A DNA stretch of 64,000 nt. Source: Epiperipatus broadwayi (lineage: Eukaryota > Onychophora > Udeonychophora > Euonychophora > Peripatidae). Of this stretch, positions 21,661 through 33,094 are shown piece after piece. The DNA is taken from positions 2,624,501-2,688,500 of the forward strand of contig JAQFVV010000030.1 of NCBI GenBank assembly GCA_028023455.1. The letters run 5' to 3'. The notes below the pieces were generated by a model. That model made no database searches. It saw only the letters and a program-made list of their open reading frames with translations, and was not told where the DNA came from. The translations under genes and the position numbers were made by a program. Position 1 is the first letter of the stretch, and every line of letters starts with the position of its first letter.

Positions 21661-21876
21661 ATAGGTATTGTGTTATTGCGCATATAAAACTTGGTTTTTA
21701 ATTTACATGATAGAACTTTTGAATCGGATGAAGTATCTGGTTCAACTGCCCCATCACGCCAACAAAAAAAAAAAATAAACGCATTTATTTGCTGTTTTTC
21801 TTTTTTTTTTTAAATCCCCCTCCCCCTGACTGAACATTTGCCCTGAGATCAATTCCTTAAGTGTACCTCCTATCTT

Positions 21877-22855
21877 TTATGTGGCTGGCCTAAGGCTCCG
21901 TGCATTATAAGATTCATAAACCCCACACTCATCTTCCAATATAAAGGCATTCGGACCACTTTTCTTTTGTATAGTGAAGGGTCCCTCATATACTGGGAAA
22001 AATTTCTTATATTGATGCTGGGTTGGATTGCTGACATGAGGTTTTCGCACAAAAACCAAGTCTCCTATCTCGAATCTACACGGTCGTGGATTTCCCCGCT
22101 TTACGCGTACTTCAGCCATATGTTTCAATTTTATTCGAGCCTTTCTTTTATCCATTTCTTTATCAATTTTCTCCCGATCTACAGGCAAGGGAGCCTTTAT
22201 GAGCATTGGATAATTCTGTCCAAAATGGAATCTGATGGAAGCAAACCTTGTAGATTCATTCTGTGTCCAATTTATGTAGTTAGTGATGTTTTCTGTCTGA
22301 TTCACCCATCCACGGTGATTTTCGCTGACATAAAGCCGAAATAAATGGTTTAACTCCCTCATGACTCTCTCAGGAATTCGATTGCGGATTACGAATAGAT
22401 GTTAATACATGCAGGATGCCCTGTTGCTGAATCCACTTTTTCCAATGGTGAGATTTAAAGGGTGTCCCATGATCTGTAAGTATCATCTGGGGCTTACTAA
22501 TCTTCGAAAACTGATGCTCCTGTAAGATCCGGATAGTATTTCGAGTATCCACCTTTCTTAATGGATATGCAGTTACATACTTAGAAAATATGTCATTCAT
22601 TACAATTAAATACCGGTAACGCTTATAAGCAGGTAAAGGCCCATAAAAATCTATGGCCAACAATTCATTAGGGTTGTATGCTAAAATAGGCTGTAAGATC
22701 CCAGTAAATCTTTTATTTACATGTTTAGTTTGTGAACACACATGACATTTTCCCAAAACTGATACAACATTTGAATATAAACTTGACCAGTAAAATACTT
22801 CCCTGAGCACATGCTCTACTTTACGTGGTCCAAAGTGTCCATAAAGGCAATGTAT
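21877..22855 (-). pseudogene. gypsy-1 integrase
   Basis: After an in-frame stop near 22857 the reading gives the zinc-binding start (HCLYGHFG...CHVCSQTKH), then the DDE core: LLAIDFYGPLP (first Asp), MILTDHGTPFKS (second Asp) and PERVMREL (Glu). A one-base frameshift near 22370 lies between the second Asp and the Glu. The downstream open stretch 22362-21877 carries a basic linker and the GPY/F-type segment PVYEGPFTIQKK near its C terminus, ending ...ARSLRPAT. All three catalytic residues survive. No ORF for an envelope lies between here and the LTR at 21723. Confidence 0.9.
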
Positions 22856-22858
22856 ATA

Positions 22859-24424
22859 CTATATAAGTTTGTTCCTGAGTTTTTGGGGTATAAGAATTCT
22901 CAATGAGTCTTCTTCCGTGGCAACTCTGTATTGCAATACACCATTTTTTATTCTATAGGCTTCATATTTTCCCAATGTTGCTGTGTCTCTGGGGTCTGAA
23001 GTTCCCATCCTTTTTTTATATGTCATGATTTGTGCATACTTTGGGCTGGTCTCCTGTATTTCAGATAGCCTTAGTAATTGTTGCTCTATGGACTCATCTA
23101 TGGTCAATGTGAATGCTGCAATACTCAGATTGTTGGGCTCAAGATGATGTGGGGTCAGATCTACGGGATGGCGACTCAAAATATCCGCCACAATATTTTC
23201 CTTTCCTTTACAATATAGAACTTTATACTGGAATTTCTTTAGCATAAGATGCCATCGTATTAATCGATCATTCGATAAGTAACTGCTATTAAGAAATTCT
23301 AAGCTCTTATGATCCGTAATTACAACAATCTCTGACCCTAGCACGAATTGTTTGAATTTACTGAAAGCCCACACAATGGCCAGAGCTTCCTTTTCTGTTG
23401 TATAATTATTTTCTGCCCCTTTTAGCTTGCGGCTACAAAAATACAACACTCTGTGACGTTGTTTGTCAATTTGAAATAACACGACCTCAAGTCCTTGCCC
23501 ACTGCTGTCAGTCTGAACATAAAAAGTTTGTGAAAAGTCAGGATAGGCTAGAACCACCTGTTGCAAAAACTTCTTTTTAATGTATTGAAATTCCTGCTCC
23601 TGTTTGTACTCCCATACCCATTTTTGGTCTTTTGTTAATAACAACCAAATTTGCAGCATCTAATGCAAAATTTTCATAAAATCGATGATAAAAATTGCAT
23701 AATCCCAGAAAAGACCGCACCTGACGCCTATTAGTGGGTGTAGGAAAATGTTGTATTGCTATTATTTTCTCTGGATGAGGTTTAATACTCTCTTTCCTGA
23801 TTAGCAAACCTAAAAATGTAACCTCATGGACCAGGCAACTTTTTTGTAAATTGATGGTAATGTTTTTCTGGTAACACTCCATTAAGAACATTTTCAAGTA
23901 TTCCATATGTTCCTCCATATTTTTAGATGTCATGACTATGTCATACATATACATCACAATCAGGCTTTTGATTTTGTCTGATAACACTTGGTCCAAACAC
24001 TTTAGAAGTCCTCAACCACTTGATTAATCCAAAAGGCATATGTTTAAACACATGTATGCCCTTCATAGCGGAAGGCAGTATATTTGTGGTCAGATGGGTG
24101 TAGCGGGATCTGCCAATAACTGGATGTCAAGTCCAATGTAGAGGAAATGGTTTTCCCTTGAAATTTTGAGAGAAGTTCCGTTACTGTAGGTGGAACATTT
24201 CTTTTCGGAATGGTAATGGCATTTAACTGCCAGGCATCCAAACATATCCTGACAGATCCATCTTTCTTCTTTACCACTACTAACGGGTTAATATACGGGG
24301 ATGTGTGCTTTCCAATAACTCCCCATTCAATCATTTGCTGTATTTGAAGATCTACTTTATCCTTATGAACGACTCTGGAAATGGCTTTCATCCTTAACTT
24401 GAATGCGATGCACATACCCCTCAA
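22859..24424 (-). pseudogene. gypsy-1 reverse transcriptase and RNase H
   Basis: Three adjacent minus-strand stretches: 24424-24044 (RT fingers: VVVKKKDGSVRICLD, TLDLTSSYWQIPL, YTAFRYEG), 23996-23577 (rest of the palm and connection: FLGLLIRK, RRQVRSFLGLCNFYHRF) and 23659-22859 (RNase H: FYVQTDSSGQGLEVVLFQ, YTTEKEALAIVWAFSKF, VITDHKSLEFL). The RNase H Asp/Glu/Asp set is visible (QTDSSG, TEKEAL, TDHKSL). The RT catalytic box is changed: YMYDIV stands where YxDD is expected, so one catalytic Asp is lost. The tether motif KGKENIVADILSRHP ends the RNase H. The pieces are joined by frameshifts near 24020-24040 and 23600-23660. Confidence 0.9.
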
Positions 24425-24502
24425 TGATCTTAGGCCTGTTCAAAAAAACTGAATAAAACTCCCTCAACAGTTCCATTACGGGGTGTTGTTCTTCCATTCC
24501 TT

Positions 24503-25009
24503 TTAAAATAGATTGCGAACTTTATTTTGCATTTCCACAGTATCCCTCACTTGCTGAATGCACTGTACCTGAAGTGGCTTATAATTCTTTAGCCCTTCAA
24601 ATGGCATCAAAACTTCTTGGCAAAGAAATAAACATTTGTCATAATCCAACACACATTTATGCCTGTATAAAAAATCAGTCCCAATTATCACATCTTGTAT
24701 GAGACCAGGCATTATCAAAAAGACATGGTCTAATTCTACATTACCCAGATGCAAATGTAACCATACCTGTTTGGTTCCAATATTTGCTTTTTGCCAGTGG
24801 CCAGTGTCACTTGCATTCTCTTTATTGGCAGTGTATACAAACGTGGCTGGTCTTTTTTTTATTTTCAGATAAAACTTACTAGAGAGCAATGACATTTGAC
24901 TTCCTGAATCAATCAATGCTTCTGTAATGATATCTCCAGTCTTTGTACTGACAATTGGGCATATATGCATAGCTCCATTCCATGCTGGTTCTTCTTGATC
25001 CACCACCAC
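24503..25009 (-). pseudogene. gypsy-1 aspartic protease region
   Basis: Open for 168 residues. The active-site motif ALIDSGSQMSLLS sits at about residues 32-44, and a second strand VIIGTDFLYRHKCVLDY at about 110-126 carries the GTDFL signature that follows in Ty3/Gypsy proteases. The enzyme matures Gag-Pol. The catalytic Asp is present and the segment itself is intact. It is separated from gag upstream and RT downstream by frameshifts or stops, so the polyprotein cannot be made from this copy. Confidence 0.85.
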
Positions 25010-25132
25010 ATTAGCTACAGTTCTAGGGCTTTCTTTACTTTTTTTAATTGACTCTTTTGACCTTTTTTTATCGAAAATTACCTGATCACCCTACGTGGTT
25101 TTTTTATCCACTTCTTCTTAGGGCTGATTATG

Positions 25133-25680
25133 TTAAATTTGATTTAACAGTTTGATCATCTCTTCAAAGTGACTGTTGCTACTACACAACATGATCTGCT
25201 GTATATCATTTGGCATATTGCTCAATACTATTTGGCATATCAGCTTCTCAAACAAAGAGAAAGCTATCAATGACTTCAGCCTTGCTGCTTGTCTGCAGAA
25301 AAACTGGGTGTAAGTTTCTCCATTATCCTTAATATATCTTTCTTGTGATATATTGATGAAAATATGATACTGCTTTTCTTCAGTCCAAAAAGTGTGCAAT
25401 AATTTGCATCTGTAATCCAAAAAGTCTGTGGCTTGATCTTTAAAATATGCCCCAATCCTCAGCCTTTCCTTGTAAATAGTGGTGTGCAATTGCCACTTGT
25501 TCAGTCGCCTGCCAATTATGAAATCGAAACATCTCTTGCAGGCTCTCCAAATGCTCTAATGGGCTTTCCCAAATATCAACCGTAAAAGATTTTATTTGCC
25601 AATCTATTTCAGCCGTGATGCTAGCTCGTCTATCTTCAGTCTCTTCTCTAACTTTATTTAAATTCCCAACGGAACTTCTG
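25133..25680 (-). pseudogene. gypsy-1 gag, frameshifted
   Basis: Minus-strand reading from about 25680 gives HLESLQEMFRFHNW and EQVAIAHHYLQGKAEDW, the conserved centre of many insect Ty3/Gypsy gag proteins. A frameshift near 25450 passes to the open stretch 25489-25133, which continues KDQATDFLDYRCKL and ends ...EEMIKLLNQI. Gag forms the particle that packages element RNA. The same core with near-identical spacing occurs in the gypsy-2 gag (HLESLQRFLKFHK...EQIAIANYHLQG), so the two elements are related. No Cys-rich knuckle was seen before the protease. Confidence 0.75.
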
Positions 25681-25689
25681 TCTATTTAT

Positions 25690-26215
25690 GAAATTTATTT
25701 ATTTTTTTAATCTTCAACTGCTATTTATTATATATATTTTTTTTAAAGCACAAAAGTTTAACTCTTTACTTCTTTTTTTTTTTTTTTTAAACGCGAACTT
25801 AAACTCTGCTTTTTTTATTATTATTTTACGAACGTAACAGCTAATTTTTAACTTTAAAAAAAAATCTTTTATATTTTATTGTTATTTTTAAAACGCGAAC
25901 CCAAACTCTTTGCTTTTTTTTTATTTTACGAACGTAGAACTAATACTCTTTTTTTTTTTTTTTTTCAAAAAAAAGAAAAGAAACAAAATAAATATATAAC
26001 TTCTTAATATCTATTTGTCTGACCCGTTTGTTTAGTAATAACTCTAAAGAATGCTGTTTAACTATATATTAATTATTCATATTGAAAAGATGAACCACCT
26101 ACTCCAAACTGCTTCCTACAATTTAGCACAAACTGATCCCTACCTACTGAATCTTGCCTCCAACACCTGAAATATTCCTCAACTGTCCAAACAAAATCTC
26201 ATGTGGGATTTAAAA
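25690..26215 (-). other. gypsy-1 leader with T-rich internal repeats
   Basis: Non-coding region between the primer-binding region and gag. On the + strand it holds two copies of a unit with ACGCGAAC...AAACTC, a T run and TTTTACGAACGTA (about 25790-25840 and 25892-25936) amid long T tracts. It may be an expanded leader repeat of the element. Confidence 0.55.
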
Positions 26216-26241
26216 CTCGAAGCCCTACGTTGGCTGCGCTA
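26216..26241 (-). promoter_or_regulatory. gypsy-1 putative primer-binding region
   Basis: About 15 bp inside the right LTR the minus strand reads GCCAACGTAGGGCTTCGAG. It aligns with the leader of gypsy-2 (50759-50784) and resembles primer-binding sites complementary to a tRNA-Lys type 3' end. The match is imperfect, so the tRNA is a guess. Confidence 0.45.
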
Positions 26242-26256
26242 AAATTACTATAGCTA

Positions 26257-27815
26257 TGTACCGGACGAAAGATTTGTTTTCGTATATCCTGACTACGAGG
26301 GCGCCACTAGTTTGTGGAGAACAACGGGACAGCGCAGACTAGTTTTTCTTAGTCCGGAAAAGAAACGTCGGAACCAAGAATGTCCTAATTCTGCAAAATG
26401 CTCATGGACAAGTACGTTTAAACGAGCCAAGGTTAGTCTCACACAAGAAAAGTAACATTATGAACTACGTAATCTGAGTTATAGAAAATAAATCTCTACC
26501 AAGAAAACAATTCTATATCTTCTAAACCGCCAACCAAAGGATCAGCGGTCTGCAGAAACGCAAACCAAGTTTGATTAAGTTTAATGACAAAGCAAACAAA
26601 CAAAAAAAAAAAAATAAGAGAGTAAAAGAAAACTACTAAGGTCGGTCTGAGTATTTATCAAGAGTTAATCATAGAACTGAGAAAATATTAAGCATATAAA
26701 ATATCACTCGCCATACACTCTCAAATAAGTAATATTTTAAGATGGAAAAATCTTGCTACTAAGATTGTAATGTAAAAATATAAAAAAAAAAAACCCAGTA
26801 TATTAATATGTAAGTTGATAAATTACACATCATAAATATAATTTCTTTTTAAGTTTAAGCTGAGATTTGCTAGAGACTTAATTAGAGATTTAGCCCTGAT
26901 TTTGATATGGAAAGGTAAGTTACCTCGAGGTAATATTAATTTCTGCTGTTTACACAAAGTTCAGTTTATAGAGTCCTATACAACGGCTGTCATTTACTAC
27001 AGGTTCAGAAGAATGGAGGCACTATCGGGATCCGCTCTGGACTTGACACTTAGGTCATGATTGAAGTCACAATTTGGAGCTCCGGAGGTTCATCTTTAGA
27101 AAGGCTCAGCCCATCATGTTGTAGAGATTCTTCATGGCGTATATTATAGGCATGGCGTCTGAATGGCTGCTACTATCACGGCAAATAGAATTATTGTCGG
27201 TCAACAGAAATTCAACTTGGTGATTCTCGTGGAACAAATATCAAATAAAAATTAGAATCACTTTAACGATGCAGCAGTTCAATAACAGCTGAAATCTGGA
27301 TGAATCCTCAATCAAGAAGCTGAATAATCTGAGCAAAAAGAACTGAATGACGAGAATAGTCTCTGAATAATCTAATAAGACAAAAAAAAAACCAGAGCTA
27401 TTTATGTCCATTGTTATCTCCCGCGCAATCTTTTTTTTTTTTACTTTCAACCAGGGTAAATCTCTCTCCCGCTCAATCTTAATTAGAAAAACAATATCTT
27501 ACAGGGCTTTATCTTACAAAATTATTATTATTACTTTTTTTTTCCAAAAAAACAACACATATCGAACTAAATCTCAGCTTTAAAATAAATCAACATTAAA
27601 TTTTTTTAGTTTTTTAAATAAAATACTTTTATAAGAAGACTAATTAAACTTTGCTTGCTTATAATTATTTTAAAATAAAACAAGCATCATAAAAAAAAAT
27701 TATTTTATACTAAAATCAACTGAGAATTAAAAATATAAGAATTCAATATAAATAGGTATGTGTGTTATTGCACATATAAAACTTGGTTTTTAATTTACAT
27801 GATAGAACTTTTGAA
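26257..27815 (-). repeat. gypsy-1 right LTR (5' LTR)
   Basis: 1,559 bp from TGTACCGGACG to AGAACTTTTGAA. It serves as the upstream LTR because coding is on the minus strand. It lacks the 372-bp block found in the other LTR. It contains the same poly(T) and AT-rich segments as the left copy, with point differences scattered throughout. Confidence 0.85.
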
Positions 27816-27911
27816 TAATATATTTTAACATATAATAAATCTTTGATTTATAAAACTATTAAAGCTCATTTAAATTTACTTTTAAATAAATTTATTATCA
27901 TTATATTAATA

Positions 27912-29620
27912 TGACTAGTAAAAATAAAAATAAAAAAAATTATAAAGCAGTAGAGAATTTCAAAATTGGTGGACTGGTGAGTATGGAATGATTAACAAAG
28001 GCACCAGGGCAGGATATGTCATATGTTCCAGAACAGTTGTTTTGAGAACATCGTTGGTAAAACAGCATTCTGAGACCAATCATAAATCGCTCTGTGAAAA
28101 AAGTAAAGATGAACAATAAGAATATATTGCCCAAGCATTTAAAAATATAAATATTCAATCAACATCTATAATGAGAAATTTATTGAAAATCATTTTGCTG
28201 CTAGTTTTTTTTATTTCAAATGTAATTGCCAAACACAGGAAATATTTTAATGATAGAGAATATATGAAAGAAGCTTGGATAAAATGTGCACCAGTTCTTT
28301 TTGAAGATTTTGAAAACAAAGCAAAAATTATTCCGAGCATAAAAGATTTGCCATCGGCTAGAAATACAGTTAAAGAAAGAATTCTGCAAATGGCTAACAA
28401 CAAAAAAGAGATATAAAGTCTTCTAGTTTAATTCTCCCTACCTTGATGGCTATTTTTATTCGATATTGCGTTGGGAATAATATCAAAGAATTAATCAGAT
28501 TAACATCATTAGTAACAAGAACAAAAGAAATAGATATTTGCAATGAAAAAGAAATAGATGTTGCCAAAATTGTATCAATAACTACAGATGGTGCTTATAA
28601 TTGGAAAAGAAAATGGTTTTCTCAGTTTATTTACCAACCTTATTGGACGTTCAATTTTAGGTTTTCATTGCATTATACATCAATGGCTTTTATGCATGAA
28701 GGCTAGCTTTAAGCCACTGTATGATGTTATGAACATTGTGCCTAAGTTATTCAATTTTATATCTACACATTGAGAGATAAACTCAGTATACAATGGTTTA
28801 CTCATGTACAACAATGAAGTTAAGTCGAGGAAAACTTTTTCAAAGATTCAGTTGAGTGTTTAGATGAAATTAGGTTCTTTTTTTACTAATATGTGTTCAT
28901 ATCTAAATGAATTAAATGTGAAACTGCAAGGTTATAATAAGACAATTGTCATGTTTGATTTGATTAGAGCATTTGAAGTTAGATTATAAATTTTCAACCA
29001 TGATGTTATTTCTTACACCTTCAAATATTTTTCAAATCTAAAAAAGTTCTTGACTAATTTAGAATTTCATGAGAAGCCAGATCAAGTAAAGTTGATGCAT
29101 GCTTTTGTTCTGTTATTCAATCGATAATTAATTAATTTTCTTTAAGATTTACACAGTTTAGACAATTTTCAGAAGGATTAAAATTTATTTTATACCGAGA
29201 CATATTAATGGATAATCTCAAGTTAGAAAATTATGAGTCGCTTAATTTAGAAAATATGGAAATGCAATCAGTCGATTTTCAATCCAGTTCTGTATGGAAA
29301 CAGAAATTTATTGATTTGAGGAATGAGTTAGAAACAATGGAAAATGATTGATTATTGGACATATGTAAAAAGAAGGCTGAAGTGGAATTATTGATTGCAT
29401 GCTATTCCTGAAACATTTAATTGTTTAAAAAAAATTAGGGACCACTCTTAATTTTCTCCTTTACATATGCATGTGAATCATTGTTTTCAGAAACAAATTT
29501 AATTCAAGACAGTTCAAGAAATAGAATGACAGATGAATTTAATTAGCATATACATTATTAAAATTGACAAAATATGACCCAGATATAAAACATTTGGTAT
29601 TCAATGTATAACAACAAAAA
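27912..29620 (+). pseudogene. hAT-1 transposase, decayed
   Basis: A run from an ATG at 27912 reads through one or two stops into HSETNHKSL and then AKHRKYFNDREYMKEAWIK and SARNTVKERILQMANN (28171-28413). Next come SITTDGAYN and LGFHCIIHQWLLCMKA (about 28560-28710), the DDE-type core of the ZBED5/GTF2IRD2-like hAT lineage. The C-terminal dimerisation block survives in broken form near 29480-29590 (S-ETNLIQDSSRNRMTDE...). A hAT transposase cuts and pastes its element through the terminal repeats; here stops and frameshifts every 100-200 bases rule out activity. Orientation agrees with the terminal repeats. Confidence 0.85.
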
Positions 29621-29914
29621 TTTCATCAAATATCAATTTATGTTGATTTTATATATTTATTTCCAAAATTTTGTTTTAATTACTGTTAATTTTTATTACA
29701 TTTTATTCAACTTGTGCTCTTCTAAACAAATATTGTTTACTTGTATTTAGCTTATTTAGAAATTGTATTTAATTATTATTGTTCTTATTTTGTTTTATAA
29801 ACTTTTAAAAAAACTGCAATAATTAAGTTGTTTATATTTTGATTTAATAACTGTATGGCATGCCCAATCATTCAATAAATATTTTTTGGAAATTTTTGGC
29901 ATGCACATGTAAAA

Positions 29915-29938
29915 AGGTTCGCCACCACTGTTATATAT
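29915..29938 (-). repeat. hAT-1 right terminal inverted repeat and TSD
   Basis: AGGTTCGCCACCACTG at 29915-29930, followed by the 8-mer TTATATAT. It matches the left end with one gap and two changes. Confidence 0.75.
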
Positions 29939-32900
29939 TATTTTTGTCAAAGACTAAAATATATCTGTAGTTGAAATAAAATTGAGATCACTAAATCTTA
30001 CTGCTATTATTAAAGCATGGATAAAGAATAATTACTTGATGTATGGTGAATACAATCCTCTTCACAAGATGAATATTAGCCATTAATTAGTCTGAAAATG
30101 TGGATGTCTATTACTCAAGCTTATAATAGATGGCTCTGGAGTAGAGTGAGTTAAATTTTCTTCATTCTGTTTTTGCTTTATATTTCAGTACTGTTTTCCC
30201 AGCTATTCATTTAATTCCTTTCCCCATTTAATAAAATATCCATAAATCGATTCTTTCAAAAACTTATTTGGAACACCATCATAATAGTGATTATTAAAAA
30301 TAATATAAATTATGGTACTATTAGTGATCAATTATTTGCGTATTTGTTATGCATCTTCAGGTCGTGAACCTTGATAATCACTATACATATAAACTGTTTA
30401 AAAACATGTTATATTTACAGAAAGAAAGATTTAAATCTATAATATAGATTTGATAGAGAAATTTTTTAATGTACAAAATTGATTTCCAAACATGTTTTTC
30501 ATATACAGTTTGATAGATAAAATGATTTAAGACTACTTATACGTATAATGGAGTATTAATTATTTGATATATATTTATGACAAATAAGTAGGAGTTTAAA
30601 AAAAAAATGTTGAATGGAATTTCAGATTGAAATCTTTATTGGTATTGCTCAATAGTTGTTACTGAAACTAGAGTGATTTAGTTATTATAAATGTACTATG
30701 TTTATTATATAAATAATTCTCTATGTAATAGATTTCATGACTTTTTGTATAGACTGAATTTTATGTAAGCTGGATTTCCCTTCAAGTGCATGTTTACCAT
30801 AAATCATTTTGCTTATTATAAAAATATTTTTAAATGCTTTTAATTAGGTTATAAACTGTTTGTTTGGTAAATTTTGAAATCGTGATTTAATATATTTATA
30901 TCCTATAGAATTTGTTCAAATTTTGTATGTGTGTTATAAATTTATGGCAAAGCAATATGATACTAAATTATTTTCAGTAGTTTCCCTAGTTTCTTTACTC
31001 CAAGGAGTTGGTGGATCAAATTTTAAACATTTTGATATCAAATTTCAAATATAATAATATCAATTCAATAATCTTTCAATAATGCCTGCTAGAGGGTATT
31101 ATATATTGTTGCTATAATAATAGTTATCCTACAATGTTGAAGAAAAAATAATATATAATAAAAACTCATTGATTGACTAATAAATATACAAACTGCCATT
31201 TACATATGTGCACGTGTCACTTAAGAAATAAAAAAATGTAAACTGCTTAAAGGTTAAGAGAAAAATTAATTCATGCACATTATTAATATTATTAAATATT
31301 TACTTTGTGATATGTAAGAGAACAGTAAATTACCATTTAAAGGAAGAAAGAAAAATGCTTTATACATGAAAGAATTGCGTAGTATTAAAAAAAAAAGGTC
31401 TAAATTTGAACTTGTTCTAGTTTACCTTTTCTGGACTAAGTTTTAGATAAAATTTCTCACATTTTATAGTAAAATTGAATGGTGCAAAGCTAAAAATAAG
31501 ATTAAATTTTTCAAATTAATATTATTTTAGAAGTTATAAGTAAAAGTTAGCAGTGAATTTTTTTCCCTATGTTAACTAAAGATAAATAAAGAAAGAAAGA
31601 GACAAGCTATTTTGTTTTGTTCTTTTATTTATAAAAACATGATATAATAGTGTACTAAAATTTGTATCCACAACATGTTTTAGAGTGAGGAAATGGGAAT
31701 GTTTTTCAAAAAATATATTGTTCTAATGATGCATATGTCATCCCCTAACTGGTGATGTTTATGTTGTTTGAAAACCATGAAGTCTGAAACAAGCAATTAG
31801 GTATCATTCTTGTTATTATCATTCTAATTCTAGGAGCACAGCAGTTAATTTCATATTGCTTTGCAGTAAAGCACAATCTACTATTGAAGCCATGATCCAT
31901 GCTGAAGAGAGAAACAACCGTTGATTAAAGCTTATTCTATCATAAGTCGGATTTTACTGACTTTTTAAAAGTATTTTTCAATACTCCAGTTACAACAGTC
32001 ATTATAATGAATTTATTTAGAAGAACCAAAAACCACACCAGTCAAAATGCAATCAGATACAGAAATTAGTGTCGAAGTTTGAAAAATCAGTTTGTGCAAT
32101 GCCTCTATAATGTCATAAAGGAGAGAATGGGTATTGCTGTATTTTCTCTCTAACATCACCAGTATTCAAAGAGAACATCATCAGAAAAACTAAGGCAAAC
32201 AACAGTAAAAATATTAAAAGAACGGTAGCTGAAAAAACCATGCTTAGTAATTGTTTCCCTATTTAATGTGGTAATATTGTATCATTATAAATACTATAAG
32301 GCTTTGAACTTAAACCATAGTTTAAACTTAAATTATCTTTTGTTACTATAATATTTTTGTGTATGTGTTGATAGTTGCGACTATATACACAACCATTTTA
32401 TTTATTCATTATTAATTTTTTTTTTTTATAATTATTAATCCATTTAGTTTGTGTTTGTAATCTAATCCAAATACGTGCCTTTTACATGCTAGTTAATATC
32501 CATAGACTGAAAAATCATGCAATCTATTGGGGGACATGCTAGGATGGTGGTAATAATTGATGATGAAACTTTACCAAAAGTAAACTTTCTTTTTAGAAAG
32601 TTTGTGCCTTTGGGTTTCTTTCTATTGAAACTGAAAAACAAATAATATACTTTTGGGAATACTTGTATGTTTCGATTTTAAATCAACCGTTGTCACATTT
32701 ATTAATATATATCTGAATTAAAATATTTATTTGAACCAAAATCTATGGTACACATCTTGAATATAGATTATTATATATCTGTGATGTTATGATATTCAGG
32801 TTCGAACCCATCTTCTGTCTACCTGGTTCAAAAATTATACTGTTATGATAAAAAAATTAAAAAAAGAAAACACAGTTTACATTAAAAATTGATTTAATGA

Positions 32901-33094
32901 TCTTTTAAAATTGTAATGAAAACAAGTCTTGATTCTAAAAATTGGTTTCTTAACAACGTTTTCCAAATAAACAAAAATATATTGTGGATGATTTTTATTT
33001 AAAGTGATTTTACTTTCAAACATTAGACTGACTTTTGGAATAATTGCAAAAAATGTTTGAATGCTAAAAACTTAAAAATATTATATATAATATA
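29931..33094 (+). other. Host intron, nothing recognised
   Basis: AT-rich non-coding sequence. A GGTTCGAACCC box at about 32809-32819 matches the polymerase III B-box consensus, but no A box or tRNA fold was found around it. Confidence 0.45.

Larger units (their letters stand above)
16696..21723 (-). repeat. gypsy-1 left LTR (3' LTR), split by PLE-2
   Basis: This matches 26257-27815 over its length. Two differences stand out: a 372-bp block at about 16755-17127 that the other LTR lacks, and the 3.1-kb PLE-2 at 18526-21648. LTR sequence resumes with AATAGGTATTG and ends ...AGAACTTTTGAA at 21723. The extra block contains AGGATATACAAACAT, which resembles the inverse of the LTR's own CGTATATCCTG segment. 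Confidence 0.85.
16696..27815 (-). mobile_element. gypsy-1: Ty3/Gypsy LTR retrotransposon inserted in hAT-1
   Basis: Two related LTRs (16696-21723 including PLE-2, and 26257-27815) flank a 4.5-kb internal region whose gag, protease, RT, RNase H and integrase all read on the minus strand in Ty3/Gypsy order. hAT-1 sequence lies on both sides. The target duplication is not clean: TAA or TAAT can be read at 16693-16696 and 27816-27819, depending on where the LTR edge is put. The minus-strand LTR does not show a clear TG start, although its other end reads ...GGTACA. The LTRs differ by several percent plus a 372-bp indel, so the insertion is not recent. All ORFs are interrupted. No envelope ORF follows the integrase. 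Confidence 0.9.
16218..29930 (+). mobile_element. hAT-1: BED-type hAT DNA transposon, split by gypsy-1
   Basis: The left end (from 16218) reads CA-TGATGGTGAACCT and the inverted right end (to 29930) reads CAGTGGTGGCGAACCT, so the terminal inverted repeats match with one gap and two changes. Flanking 8-mers are TTATATAC (16210-16217) and TTATATAT (29931-29938), the 8-bp duplication expected for hAT elements with one mutation. Without gypsy-1 the element would be about 2.6 kb: 478 bp of 5' non-coding DNA (16218-16695), then the transposase region. It lies in the host intron in the same orientation as the gene. It is old: the transposase has many stops. Confidence 0.85.

Noticed and set aside
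32805-32825. GGTTCGAACCC box resembling a polymerase III B box, and similar boxes near 37950, 39100 and 42585
   Set aside because: No A box at the right distance, no cloverleaf and no shared flanking sequence between the sites, so neither tRNA nor SINE can be supported.
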